Shown one piece after another: positions 40,664 to 48,755 of a stretch of 57,987 nucleotides of DNA (positions are counted from its first letter, which is position 1; each line of letters begins with the position of its first letter). A program made the position numbers and the translations under genes. The DNA lies in the NCBI GenBank assembly GCA_959602365.1, contig CAUGSS010000017.1, positions 1-57,987 of the forward strand. The letters run 5' to 3'. Source of the stretch: an uncultured Eubacteriales bacterium (GTDB lineage Bacteria > Bacillota > Clostridia > Oscillospirales > Oscillospiraceae). A model generated the notes under the pieces. The model was given only the letters and a program-made list of their open reading frames with translations. It did not search any database and was not told the DNA's origin.

Positions 40664-40698
40664 GCTTCTCGCCAAACCCCACCGGTTTGGCGAGAAGC
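40664..40698 (+). repeat. 15-bp perfect hairpin between fsa and trpB
   Basis: GCTTCTCGCCAAACC (40664-40678) pairs perfectly with GGTTTGGCGAGAAGC (40684-40698) across a 5-base loop. The next bases are TTAAATACA, a poor T run. It could be a partial terminator, mRNA stabiliser or processing site that sets trpBA levels apart from the rest. Confidence 0.75.
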
Positions 40699-40741
40699 TT
40701 AAATACATCAACACTTGAAATTGGCAAAGGAGCGAGACACC

Positions 40742-41926
40742 ATGTCCAAGGGCCGATTTGGCATCCACGGCGGCCAGTATATTCCTGAGACCCTGATGAA
40801 CGCGGTCATCGAGCTGGAGGAGGCCTACAACTACTACAAAGACGATCCGGTGTTCCAGGCGGAGCTGGACGAGCTGTACCGCAACTACGCCGGGCGCCCC
40901 TCCCTGCTCTACTGCGCGGAAAAGATGACGGCGGATCTGGGCGGGGCCAAGATCTACCTGAAGCGGGAGGATCTCAACCACACCGGCGCCCACAAGATCA
41001 ACAACGCCCTGGGGCAGGCCCTGCTGGCCAAGAAGATGGGCAAGACCAGGCTCATCGCCGAAACCGGGGCAGGCCAGCACGGGGTGGCCACCGCCACGGT
41101 GGCGGCCTATCTGGGCATGGACTGCGAGGTGTACATGGGGCGGCTGGACATGGAGCGCCAGGCCCTGAACGTCTACCGGATGCGGCTGATGGGCACCACC
41201 GTCCACAGCGTGGACACCGGCACCGCCACCCTGAAGGACGCAGTCAGCGAGTGCTTCCGGGAGTGGACCAGCCGGATCAGCGACACCCACTATCTGCTGG
41301 GCTCCTGCATGGGCCCCCACCCCTTCCCCACCATCGTCCGGGACTTCCAGGCGGTCATCTCCCAGGAGATCCGGCAGGAGATGCTGCGCCGGGAGGGAAA
41401 GCTCCCCGACGCGGTGATCGCCTGCGTGGGGGGCGGCAGCAACGCCATCGGCTCTTTCTACCACTTTATTGACGACCCGGAGGTGCGGCTCATCGGCTGT
41501 GAGGCCGCAGGGCGGGGCATCGACACCTTCGAGACCGCCGCCACCGTGGCCACCGGCCGGGTTGGCATCTTCCACGGCATGAAGAGCTATTTCTGCCAGG
41601 ACGAATTCGGCCAGATCGCCCCGGTCTACTCCATCTCCGCCGGGCTGGACTACCCGGGCATCGGGCCGGAGCACGCCTGGCTTCACGACACCGGCCGGGC
41701 CGAATATGTGCCCGTCACCGACGAGGAGGCGGTGGAGGCCTTTGAATACCTCTCCCGCACCGAGGGAATCATCCCCGCCATCGAGTCCGCCCACGCGGTG
41801 GCCTACGCCAGAAAACTGGCCCCCACCATGGGTAAAGAGCAGAGCATCGTCATCACCCTGTCGGGCCGGGGAGACAAGGATGTGGCCGCCATCGCCCGGT
41901 ACAGAGGGGAGGATCTCCATGATTAA
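40742..41926 (+). CDS. trpB: Tryptophan synthase beta chain
   Basis: A 394-residue PLP enzyme joining indole and serine. Lys85 in HTGAHKINNALGQ binds PLP; ETGAGQHGVATATVAA and the phosphate loop GGGSNAIG follow. ATG 40742 follows AAAGGAG; an in-frame TTG at 40715 is less likely. This is a standard TrpB1 type by length and motifs. It overlaps trpA by eight bases. Confidence 0.96.
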   Translation: MSKGRFGIHGGQYIPETLMNAVIELEEAYNYYKDDPVFQAELDELYRNYAGRPSLLYCAEKMTADLGGAKIYLKREDLNHTGAHKINNALGQALLAKKMGKTRLIAETGAGQHGVATATVAAYLGMDCEVYMGRLDMERQALNVYRMRLMGTTVHSVDTGTATLKDAVSECFREWTSRISDTHYLLGSCMGPHPFPTIVRDFQAVISQEIRQEMLRREGKLPDAVIACVGGGSNAIGSFYHFIDDPEVRLIGCEAAGRGIDTFETAATVATGRVGIFHGMKSYFCQDEFGQIAPVYSISAGLDYPGIGPEHAWLHDTGRAEYVPVTDEEAVEAFEYLSRTEGIIPAIESAHAVAYARKLAPTMGKEQSIVITLSGRGDKDVAAIARYRGEDLHD

Positions 41927-42689
41927 AATCGCCGATGCCTTTCAGAATGGAACAGCTTTTATCCCCTTCGTCACCTGCGGCGACCCGGACCTGGAGACCA
42001 CCGCCGGCCTGGTCAAGGCCATGGCCCAGGCCGGGGCCGACCTGATCGAGCTGGGCATCCCCTTCTCCGACCCCACCGCCGAGGGTCCGGTCATCCAGGG
42101 GGCCAATCTCCGGGCGCTCTCTGCTGGCACCACCACCGACAAGGTATTCGAGCTGGTCAAGGAACTGCGGAAGAGTGTGGCTGTACCCATGGTATTCATG
42201 ACCTATGCCAATGTGGTCTTCTCCTATGGGGCGGACCGGTTCCTCTCCAGGGCCGCCCAGGCGGGCGTGCAGGGGCTGATCCTGCCCGATGTCCCCTTTG
42301 AGGAGAAAAAGGAGTTCGAGCCGCTGTGCGCCAAATACGGCCTGGAGCTGGTGAGTATGATCGCCCCCACCTCCCACCAGCGGATCACCGCCATCGCCCG
42401 GGAGGCCCAGGGCTTTGTCTACTGCGTCTCCTCCCTGGGGGTCACCGGGGTGCGCTCCAATATCACCACTGACATCGGGGCCATGGTGTCACTGGTCAAG
42501 CAGGCCAAGGACATCCCTGCCGCCGTGGGCTTCGGCATCTCTACACCGGAGCAGGCCCGGGCCATGGCGGCAACGGCCGACGGGGTCATTGTGGGCAGCG
42601 CCATTGTCAAGCTGGTGGCCCAATACGGCCGGGAGAGCATCCCCGTTGTGGCCCAGTATGTCAAAACCATGAAGCAGGCCATGCAGTAA
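41919..42689 (+). CDS. trpA: Tryptophan synthase alpha chain
   Basis: A 256-residue TIM-barrel subunit that releases indole from indole-3-glycerol phosphate. IELGIPFSDPTAEGPVIQ contains catalytic Glu44; the second acidic residue (Asp60 in Salmonella, ADGP) is Glu55 here (AEGP). VSSLGVTGVRS and GFGISTPEQA bind the phosphate. ATG 41919 follows GAGGGGAGG and lies within the trpB end. A terminator follows at 42714. Confidence 0.96.
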   Translation: MIKIADAFQNGTAFIPFVTCGDPDLETTAGLVKAMAQAGADLIELGIPFSDPTAEGPVIQGANLRALSAGTTTDKVFELVKELRKSVAVPMVFMTYANVVFSYGADRFLSRAAQAGVQGLILPDVPFEEKKEFEPLCAKYGLELVSMIAPTSHQRITAIAREAQGFVYCVSSLGVTGVRSNITTDIGAMVSLVKQAKDIPAAVGFGISTPEQARAMAATADGVIVGSAIVKLVAQYGRESIPVVAQYVKTMKQAMQ

Positions 42690-42713
42690 ACGCACGGCAC
42701 CGGGCCTAATATC

Positions 42714-42751
42714 AAAAGCGCCTGCCGGACTCCTGGTCCGGCAGGCGCTTT
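42714..42751. terminator. Bidirectional terminator after trpA
   Basis: AAAGCGCCTGCCGGA (42715-42729) pairs with TCCGGCAGGCGCTTT (42737-42751). A and T runs flank both sides, so it can end trpA (+) and the LCP gene (-). Confidence 0.92.
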
Positions 42752-42769
42752 CTGCGTTGTATCCTGTGA

Positions 42770-44089
42770 TCAGTTGGCCGCGTCAATGCCATGCTCCGCT
42801 GCGGGCGTATCACTGTACAGCCATTCTTCCAGGTGCTGCTGGGCGGCATCCCAGTCCAGCACCAGCACCGACATGCCGTTGATGGTCTCGCCGGTGTATT
42901 CCCCGTCCTGAGGCAGACGGTAGTTCTGGAGATTGTCAATGCCCATGTTGTAGAACTCAGTGCCGATACTGATGATCTGGGCATTGGTCATGTCGGTCTC
43001 CACACAGCTCATGATGGAGTCCAGAATCGTCCAGATCTCCGGCAGGCTCTTCTTCATCATTTCCTGGTACACCGTGGTCATCACCACACGCTGACGGTAG
43101 GTGCGGCCGAAGTCATTGGCCTCCTGACCGGTGCCCACATAGCGGGTACGGGCATAACACAGTGCCTGCTCGCCAGTCATGTGGTTAACGCCCTCCACCA
43201 TGTCCGGGAAGCCCCAGAGGGCCATATACTCAGCCTCGGCGGCAGTCAGGGTAATGTCAATGCCGCCCAGCTGATCCACCACCTGCTGGAACCCCTCAAA
43301 GTTAACGCCCACATTGAAGTCAATTTCAATGCCGAAGTTCTGGCTGATGGTCTCATCCAACAGCTCATAACCGCCGAAAGCAAAGGCGGCATTCAGCTTA
43401 TTGTTGTTGTATCCCGGAATCTGGACATAGCAGTCCCGCATCAGGGAGACCAGTGAAATCTGTTTGGTGTTGCGGTTCAGGCTGACTACAATCATGGTAT
43501 CTGAGCGCCCCCGCTCCTCTCCCCGCGAATCGCCGCCCACAAGCAGGATATTGATAACGTCGGCGTCAGCTTTCACTTTTGTATCGGAGAAAGTAATGGT
43601 GTCATCTGAGATTGTATCGCTGGCATCGGGATTGTCCTGCTCAAAGTTCTCAGAGGTCTGCGCCTCATTGCCGATCTGAATCCGGTTGATTCCGCCCAGC
43701 TTGGTCCAAACCAGAGCCACCGCAGTGACCATCAGCAGAATTATGACCAGCAAAACAATGATGATCACCTTCTGCCAAACCGGCATGCGGCGCTTTTTGG
43801 GTTTTCTGCCGCCGCCCCGGGGCGGGTCACTGGGCGGACGGCGGGAACCCGAGGAAGTGCCGCTGCTCCGGCGGCGCTCCCGGCCGTAGTCCTCCTCCTG
43901 ATAGCGGGTCTGCCGGGCGCGGGGGCGCTCGTAGTCATAGCTGGATTCATAGCGGCTGCTCCGGCTGCGGGGGCGATCCTCCTCAAAATAGGCATCGCGG
44001 GATCGGGATCTGCTTCTGCTGTCCTGGGGCCGGCCGCTGTGCCCATACCCATTTCGGGCGGGCTGGGGCGCTTCACGTTTTCCTGCCAT
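42770..44089 (-). CDS. LytR-CpsA-Psr family ligase
   Basis: A 439-residue membrane-anchored enzyme that attaches polyprenyl-linked glycopolymers to peptidoglycan. Residues 1-102 form an unusual cytoplasmic tail rich in Arg, Ser and Tyr (DSRSRSRSRDAY, SYDYERPRAR). A membrane span lies at about 107-128. The LCP domain shows INILLVGGDSRGEERGRSDTMIVVSLN, LVSLMRDCYVQIPGY and ALCYARTRYVGTGQEANDFGRTYRQR, covering the acidic and arginine residues of the active site. AAGAGG lies before the ATG. It is 22 bases downstream of glf and probably co-transcribed. Confidence 0.93.
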   Translation of the reverse strand: MAGKREAPQPARNGYGHSGRPQDSRSRSRSRDAYFEEDRPRSRSSRYESSYDYERPRARQTRYQEEDYGRERRRSSGTSSGSRRPPSDPPRGGGRKPKKRRMPVWQKVIIIVLLVIILLMVTAVALVWTKLGGINRIQIGNEAQTSENFEQDNPDASDTISDDTITFSDTKVKADADVINILLVGGDSRGEERGRSDTMIVVSLNRNTKQISLVSLMRDCYVQIPGYNNNKLNAAFAFGGYELLDETISQNFGIEIDFNVGVNFEGFQQVVDQLGGIDITLTAAEAEYMALWGFPDMVEGVNHMTGEQALCYARTRYVGTGQEANDFGRTYRQRVVMTTVYQEMMKKSLPEIWTILDSIMSCVETDMTNAQIISIGTEFYNMGIDNLQNYRLPQDGEYTGETINGMSVLVLDWDAAQQHLEEWLYSDTPAAEHGIDAAN

Positions 44090-44111
44090 TGGTTACCTCT
44101 TTTCCGTGTCG

Positions 44112-45206
44112 TCAGCCCAGCTCCCGGGCGGCAAAGCCCAGGGCAGAGGCGATGACCTTGTCCATGTCGTAATATTTATACTCGCCCAGACGGCCGCCGA
44201 ACAGCACGTCCGGTTCCCGCTCCGCCAGGGCGGCATAGCGCTGATAGAGGGCATTGTTGGCCTCGTCGTTGACGGTGTAGTAGGGCTCCGCGCCGGGCTG
44301 CCAGTCCATGGGATACTCCCGGGTGATGACGGTCTTGGGCTGCCTGCCGAACTCAAAGTGCTTGTGCTCGATGATCCGGGTATAAGGCGTCTCCCGGTCG
44401 GTGTAGTTCACCACCGCGTTGCCCTGATAGTTTTCCTGGTCCAGCACTTCTGATTCAAAGCGCAGGGAGCGGAACTGGAGCGAACCGCAGCAGTAGTCGA
44501 AGTAGCGGTCAATGGGGCCGGTGAACACCACCTTGCGGCACTGGGCCCGCAGCTCCTCCCGGTGCTCAAAGTAGTCGCAATTCAGCCGCACCTCGATCCC
44601 CTCCAGCAGCTTTTCAAAGATGGGGGTATAGCCCCCCTCAGGGATGCCCTGATAGCGGTCATTAAAGTAGTTGTTGTCATAGGTAAAGCGGACGGGCAGC
44701 CGCCGGATGATAAAGGCGGGCAGTTCGGTGCAGGGGCGCCCCCACTGTTTTTCCGTATAGCCTTTGACCAGCTTCTCATAGATATCCCGGCCCACCAGGG
44801 AGATGGCCTGCTCCTCCAGGTTCTGGGGCTCTGCCGGGGCGTCGGCGCGCTGGGCGTCGATGATGGCCTTTGCCTGGGCCGGTGTGGCAATATTCCACAG
44901 CCGGGAGAAGGTGTTCATATTGAAGGGCATATTATATATCTCGCCGTGGAAATTGGCGATGGGGGAATTGACGTAGTTGTTGAAGCGGCAGAACTGGTTG
45001 ATATACTGCCAGACCGCCTCGTCCGAGGTGTGGAAGATATGGGCGCCATACTGGTGGACATGGATGCCCTCCACCGTGTGGGTATAACAGTTGCCGCCGA
45101 TGTGCTCCCGGCGCTCCACCACCAGACAGCTTTTTCCCTTTTGATGGGCCTGATGGGCAAACACGGAACCAAAGAATCCGGCCCCAACAATCAGATAGTC
45201 ATACAT
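44112..45206 (-). CDS. glf: UDP-galactopyranose mutase
   Basis: A 364-residue FAD enzyme making UDP-galactofuranose for cell-surface glycans. MYDYLIVGAGFFGSVFAHQA is the FAD motif; GGNCYTHTVEGIHVHQYGAHIFHT and GYTEKQWGRPCTELPAFIIRRLPVR are family hallmarks. The frame extends to an ATG at 45260, but that codon lies upstream of the start predicted by the promoter at 45261-45289, so ATG 45206 is preferred; AAAGGAG is 17 bases upstream, longer than ideal. ATG 45239 is another option. With the LCP ligase downstream it points to a galactofuranose-containing wall polymer. Confidence 0.92.
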   Translation of the reverse strand: MYDYLIVGAGFFGSVFAHQAHQKGKSCLVVERREHIGGNCYTHTVEGIHVHQYGAHIFHTSDEAVWQYINQFCRFNNYVNSPIANFHGEIYNMPFNMNTFSRLWNIATPAQAKAIIDAQRADAPAEPQNLEEQAISLVGRDIYEKLVKGYTEKQWGRPCTELPAFIIRRLPVRFTYDNNYFNDRYQGIPEGGYTPIFEKLLEGIEVRLNCDYFEHREELRAQCRKVVFTGPIDRYFDYCCGSLQFRSLRFESEVLDQENYQGNAVVNYTDRETPYTRIIEHKHFEFGRQPKTVITREYPMDWQPGAEPYYTVNDEANNALYQRYAALAEREPDVLFGGRLGEYKYYDMDKVIASALGFAARELG

Positions 45207-45260
45207 AGCGGGAAAAGCCCCCACTCCTTTCTCGTTCATCTGTTTCGACATTTCTAGCAT

Positions 45261-45289
45261 ATTCTAAGACATTTCTCCCTCTACGTCAA
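45261..45289 (-). promoter_or_regulatory. Promoter of glf-LCP
   Basis: On the minus strand TTGACG (45289-45284), 17 bases, TAGAAT (45266-45261). The rest of the gap from 45290 to 45466 is AT-rich with small hairpins near 45398-45450 and no recognised motif. Confidence 0.8.
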
Positions 45290-45466
45290 GCAATTCACCC
45301 GCCGGGCAACATTTAAGACCGCGAAAAAGTGCGTAAATTCGCATGTTTTTTTAGCATTTTCGACTGTTATCAAGAAATCTTAACAAAACATTCAAAAGCG
45401 CACGGTGCAAAACCGTCCTCTCGGAGGCGAAAAACACGCCGTCCGGGGCGGGAAATTCACCATTGA

Positions 45467-45498
45467 TTAACACTTCTTTCCCACCGATGTGTTAAAAT
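45467..45498 (+). promoter_or_regulatory. Inverted repeat and promoter before the DnaK gene
   Basis: TTAACAC (45467-45473) and GTGTTAA (45489-45495) form a perfect 7-bp inverted repeat with a 15-base spacer. TTAACA could be the -35 and TGTTAA or TAAAAT the -10, so the repeat spans the promoter like an operator. It is not the CIRCE heat-shock operator. Confidence 0.55.
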
Positions 45499-45530
45499 AA
45501 CGAAAAATACAAAAGAAGGAGGATGGCTTT

Positions 45531-47291
45531 ATGAGCATCATTGGGATCGATTTGGGCACCACCAACAGCTGCGTCTCCGTCCTGGAAGGCGGAAAGCCCG
45601 TCATCATCCCCAATGCTGAGGGCGGGCGCACCACCCCCTCCGTCATCGCCTTTTCCAAAAATGGGGAGCGGCTGGTGGGCGAGCTGGCCCGCCGGCAGGC
45701 CGTCACAAATCCAGACGGGACCGTCACCTCCATCAAGCGGCAGATGGGCACCGACTACCGGGTGGAACTGGGGGGCAGGAAACGCACCCCCCAAGAGCTC
45801 TCCGCCATGATCTTGCAGAAACTGAAGCACGACGCTGAGGCGTATTTGGGCCAGAGCGTCACCGAGGCGGTCATTACAGTCCCCGCCTATTTCAACGACG
45901 CCCAGCGCCAGGCCACAAAGGATGCGGGCCGGATCGCCGGGCTGACCGTGCGGCGCATCATCAACGAGCCCACCGCCGCCGCCCTGGCCTATGGGCTGGA
46001 CCACGAGGCCAACCAGAAAATCATGGTCTACGACCTGGGCGGCGGCACCTTTGACGTGTCGGTCATCGAGATTGGGGACGGCGTGATCGAGGTGCTGGCG
46101 GTCTCCGGCGACAACCACCTGGGCGGAGACGACTTTGACCGGCGGCTGGCCAATTATCTGGCGGGAGAATTCCGAGCCCAGACCAAGATCAATCTGCTTA
46201 AGGACCCCGCCGCCATGCAGCGGGTGGTGGAGGCGGCGGAAAAAGCAAAAATTGAACTCTCGACCACCCAAACCACCCATGTGAACCTCCCCTTCCTTGC
46301 CCAGGCCAAGGCGGGGCCTGTCCACATGGATATCACCGTCACCCGCCGGAAGTTTGAAGAGCTGACCCGGGATTTGATCGAACGCACCGCCATGCCGGTG
46401 CGCACCGCCCTCAATGACGCCGGACTCAGCTTTTCCCAGCTCAGCAAAGTGCTGTTGGTGGGCGGCTCCACCCGGATGCCCGCGGTGGCGGAACTGGTGC
46501 GGGATCTGACCGGGCTCCAGCCCAGCCGCAACCTGAATCCGGACGAGTGCGTGGCCATGGGGGCCGCCATCCAGGGGGGCACTCTGGGGGGACTGTCCCC
46601 CTTCCAGGGAGAGATTCTGCTGCTGGACGTGACTCCTCTGTCCCTGTCCATCGAGACGGTGGGGGGCGTGGCCACCCGGCTGATTGAGCGCAACTCCAAG
46701 CTGCCGGTGCGCTATGCCCAGATCTTCACCACCGCCGCCCCCTTCCAGTCCTCGGTGGAGATCCATGTGCTCCAGGGCGAGCGCCCCATGGCCAAGGACA
46801 ACAAGACCATCGGCAAATTCCGGCTCACCGGCATTAAGCGGGCCCCCCAGGGGGTGCCCCAGATTGAGGTGGCCTTCGACATCGACGCCAACGGCATCCT
46901 GAAGGTGTCCGCCCGGGATCTGGACACTGGCCGGGCCCAGGAGATCACCATCACCGACAGCAGCAACCTGTCCGGTGGAGAGATCGACGAGGCCATCCGG
47001 GACGCCCAGCAGTACGCCGCCCAGGACGGGCTGCGCCGGGCCCTGATGGAGGAGCGCAACGAGGCCGAACAGCTCATCTCCCAGGCCAACCAGGCCCTGC
47101 GGGAGCGGGGCAAGGGGCTGGACCGGAAACTGCTCAAGGAATTGAAGGCGGAGATGGGCGAGGTGTCCAAGTGCATCTCCCGGCTCAAGCCCGACAAGCT
47201 GGACGAGGGCCAGCTCTCTGAGCTGCGGGGGGCTGTGGCCCGGCTCAGGACCTCCCCCGCTCTGGCCGCGCTGGGAGGTGACAGGTCATGA
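45531..47291 (+). CDS. DnaK-type Hsp70 chaperone (stand-alone paralogue)
   Basis: A 586-residue Hsp70. The ATPase domain shows IGIDLGTTNSCVSVLEGG, VPAYFNDAQRQATKDAG, VYDLGGGTFDVSVIEIG and VLLVGGSTRMPAV; the substrate domain begins near LLLDVTPLSLSIETVGG. It is shorter than the usual 610-640 residues, with a reduced lid and no acidic C-terminal EVD-type tail. AAGGAGG precedes the ATG. hrcA, grpE and dnaJ are absent around it, so it is probably a second DnaK rather than the main heat-shock copy. It overlaps a small gene by four bases, suggesting a dedicated partner. Confidence 0.92.
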   Translation: MSIIGIDLGTTNSCVSVLEGGKPVIIPNAEGGRTTPSVIAFSKNGERLVGELARRQAVTNPDGTVTSIKRQMGTDYRVELGGRKRTPQELSAMILQKLKHDAEAYLGQSVTEAVITVPAYFNDAQRQATKDAGRIAGLTVRRIINEPTAAALAYGLDHEANQKIMVYDLGGGTFDVSVIEIGDGVIEVLAVSGDNHLGGDDFDRRLANYLAGEFRAQTKINLLKDPAAMQRVVEAAEKAKIELSTTQTTHVNLPFLAQAKAGPVHMDITVTRRKFEELTRDLIERTAMPVRTALNDAGLSFSQLSKVLLVGGSTRMPAVAELVRDLTGLQPSRNLNPDECVAMGAAIQGGTLGGLSPFQGEILLLDVTPLSLSIETVGGVATRLIERNSKLPVRYAQIFTTAAPFQSSVEIHVLQGERPMAKDNKTIGKFRLTGIKRAPQGVPQIEVAFDIDANGILKVSARDLDTGRAQEITITDSSNLSGGEIDEAIRDAQQYAAQDGLRRALMEERNEAEQLISQANQALRERGKGLDRKLLKELKAEMGEVSKCISRLKPDKLDEGQLSELRGAVARLRTSPALAALGGDRS

Positions 47292-47605
47292 TCCGGCTGA
47301 CCATTGAGCTGGAGGACATGGACTTTGACGCCCTGATCGACCGCTATCTTCCGGTGATCGGGGAACAGCTCCGCAGCAGCGGCAACCCGCTGGGGGCCCT
47401 GCTCTCCGGCGGCGCCTCTGCCGCCGTGGCCAAGGGGCTGCTGCGCTCCCTCAGCCGGGAGAAGCAGGAGCAGCTGGCCGCGGAGCTGATCAACGGCAAC
47501 CGCGCCAGGCTGACGGCGTCCCTGGAACAGCTGGCCGCTGACCAGGGGTTTCAGGCCCGGGTGGCCTCCCTCCAGGCCGTCCAGGAAGAGCGCACATACA
47601 AGTAA
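47288..47605 (+). CDS. Small protein coupled to DnaK, unknown function
   Basis: A 105-residue, mostly helical, soluble protein with no recognised domain. It begins MIRLTIELEDMDFDALIDRYLPVIGEQL; a Gly/Ala-rich turn (GALLSGGASAAVAKG) is followed by charged amphipathic helices (SLSREKQEQLAAELI, ARLTASLEQLAADQGF). Its ATG overlaps the DnaK stop codon (ATGA), so both are made together. This arrangement suggests a cofactor or client of the chaperone, but nothing in the sequence resembles a J domain or GrpE. Confidence 0.8.
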   Translation: MIRLTIELEDMDFDALIDRYLPVIGEQLRSSGNPLGALLSGGASAAVAKGLLRSLSREKQEQLAAELINGNRARLTASLEQLAADQGFQARVASLQAVQEERTYK

Positions 47606-47609
47606 GACA

Positions 47610-47653
47610 AAAAGGGCCGCTCCCGGAACTGCAGTTCCAGGGGGTGGCCCTTT
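47610..47653. terminator. Bidirectional terminator
   Basis: AAAGGGCC (47611-47618) pairs with GGCCCTTT (47646-47653) around an inner GGAACTGCAGTTCC stem. It separates the convergent DnaK unit and the glycosyltransferase gene. Confidence 0.75.
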
Positions 47654-47672
47654 GTCATACTTTGCGGCGAAC

Positions 47673-48671
47673 TCACTTCAGGCCGAAGCGCACAATCACC
47701 AGCCGGTACCAGAGATAGCGGAAGAAATTTGCGATCAGCCACAGCTCCATCAGCAGATAGTGGGGCACATCCCGCCAGCGGAACGGCCGGCGCTCCAGCT
47801 TCTTTTCCCGCAGCAGCGCAAAGGCCTCCCGCATTCCCTGATCCCACTCGGCGCCGTAGCCCTGGCGGTGAAACCGCCAGCGCTTAAGCAGATAGCCCAG
47901 GGCCTGGGGGATAAAATTGACCACGCACATCAGCAGCGGCTGATTCTTGCGCAGCAGCAGAATGCCGTTTCGGCCATTTTGGAGCGCCTTGAAGCCGTTG
48001 TAGCGCACCGCTCCGGTGCTGGCCCCGCAGATATGGTAGCACTTCGCCTCAGGGCAGAGCACACATCGCCAGCCGGCGTTGTTGGCCCGCCAGGACAGAT
48101 CCACATCTTCATTATAAGCAAAAAAATGCTCGTCAAACAGGCCGATTTGTTCCAGCACAGATTTCCGATAGAGGGCCGCACCGGCGCAGGCGGAGAAGAT
48201 CCGCTTTTCCCGGGTGTAGCGGCTGGCCCGGCGGCCGTCCCCTCCCTTGCAGGCAAAGCCGGTCAGGGTGACATAATCTCCCGCGTCGTCGGCCAGCTCC
48301 CGCTCATAGTGACGGATCATCAGACTCTGAACCGCAAAGATGCGCTCATCCCGCTCCGCGGTGCGGATCAGCGCGGCAAGCCAGCCCGGCTCGGCAAAAG
48401 CGTCGTTGTTGAAGAGCACCACATACTCCCCTTTTGCCCGGCGAATGCCCTGGTTCACCGCATGGGAAAATCCGGTGTTCCGGCCGTTCTCGATCAAGGT
48501 GAAATTCTCCCGGGTACAGTAGCCGCGGGCCTGCTCCAGGCTCTCGTCGGTGGAACCGTTGTCCACCACAATCAGCTCAAAATCCTGTTCCGTCTGGGCA
48601 TAGACTGACTCAATGGAATCCCTCAGCCAGCCCTTGCCGTTGATGTTGGGAATTACGATGGTCGCTTTCAT
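47673..48671 (-). CDS. Family 2 glycosyltransferase
   Basis: A 332-residue GT-A glycosyltransferase of the rhamnosyl/galactofuranosyl-like GT2 group. ATIVIPNINGKGWL and VVDNGSTDESLE bind the nucleotide sugar, LFNNDAFAEPGW holds the DxD-equivalent, and FFAYNEDVDLSWRANNAGW carries the acidic catalytic block. The C-terminal part (FRWRDVPHYLLMELWLIANFFRYLWYR) looks membrane-associated. It probably elongates a wall or capsule polysaccharide; donor and acceptor are unknown. A polysaccharide deacetylase gene lies 84 bases upstream on the same strand. Confidence 0.9.
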   Translation of the reverse strand: MKATIVIPNINGKGWLRDSIESVYAQTEQDFELIVVDNGSTDESLEQARGYCTRENFTLIENGRNTGFSHAVNQGIRRAKGEYVVLFNNDAFAEPGWLAALIRTAERDERIFAVQSLMIRHYERELADDAGDYVTLTGFACKGGDGRRASRYTREKRIFSACAGAALYRKSVLEQIGLFDEHFFAYNEDVDLSWRANNAGWRCVLCPEAKCYHICGASTGAVRYNGFKALQNGRNGILLLRKNQPLLMCVVNFIPQALGYLLKRWRFHRQGYGAEWDQGMREAFALLREKKLERRPFRWRDVPHYLLMELWLIANFFRYLWYRLVIVRFGLK

Positions 48672-48755
48672 GGGTGTCTCATCCTTCTTCAGGGGATTTT
48701 GTGTCAGTATAGCACAGTTTTGCCCCGAAGAACAGAAAAACAGGAGAATTTCCCC

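Noticed and set aside
45398..45450. Possible c-di-GMP or other riboswitch before the DnaK gene
   Set aside because: Some short stretches such as GCAAAACC look similar, but the conserved core and spacing of known classes are not there, and the likely promoter lies downstream of it.
45467..45498. CIRCE (HrcA) operator at the DnaK promoter
   Set aside because: The repeat is TTAACAC/GTGTTAA with 15 bases between, not TTAGCACTC-N9-GAGTGCTAA.
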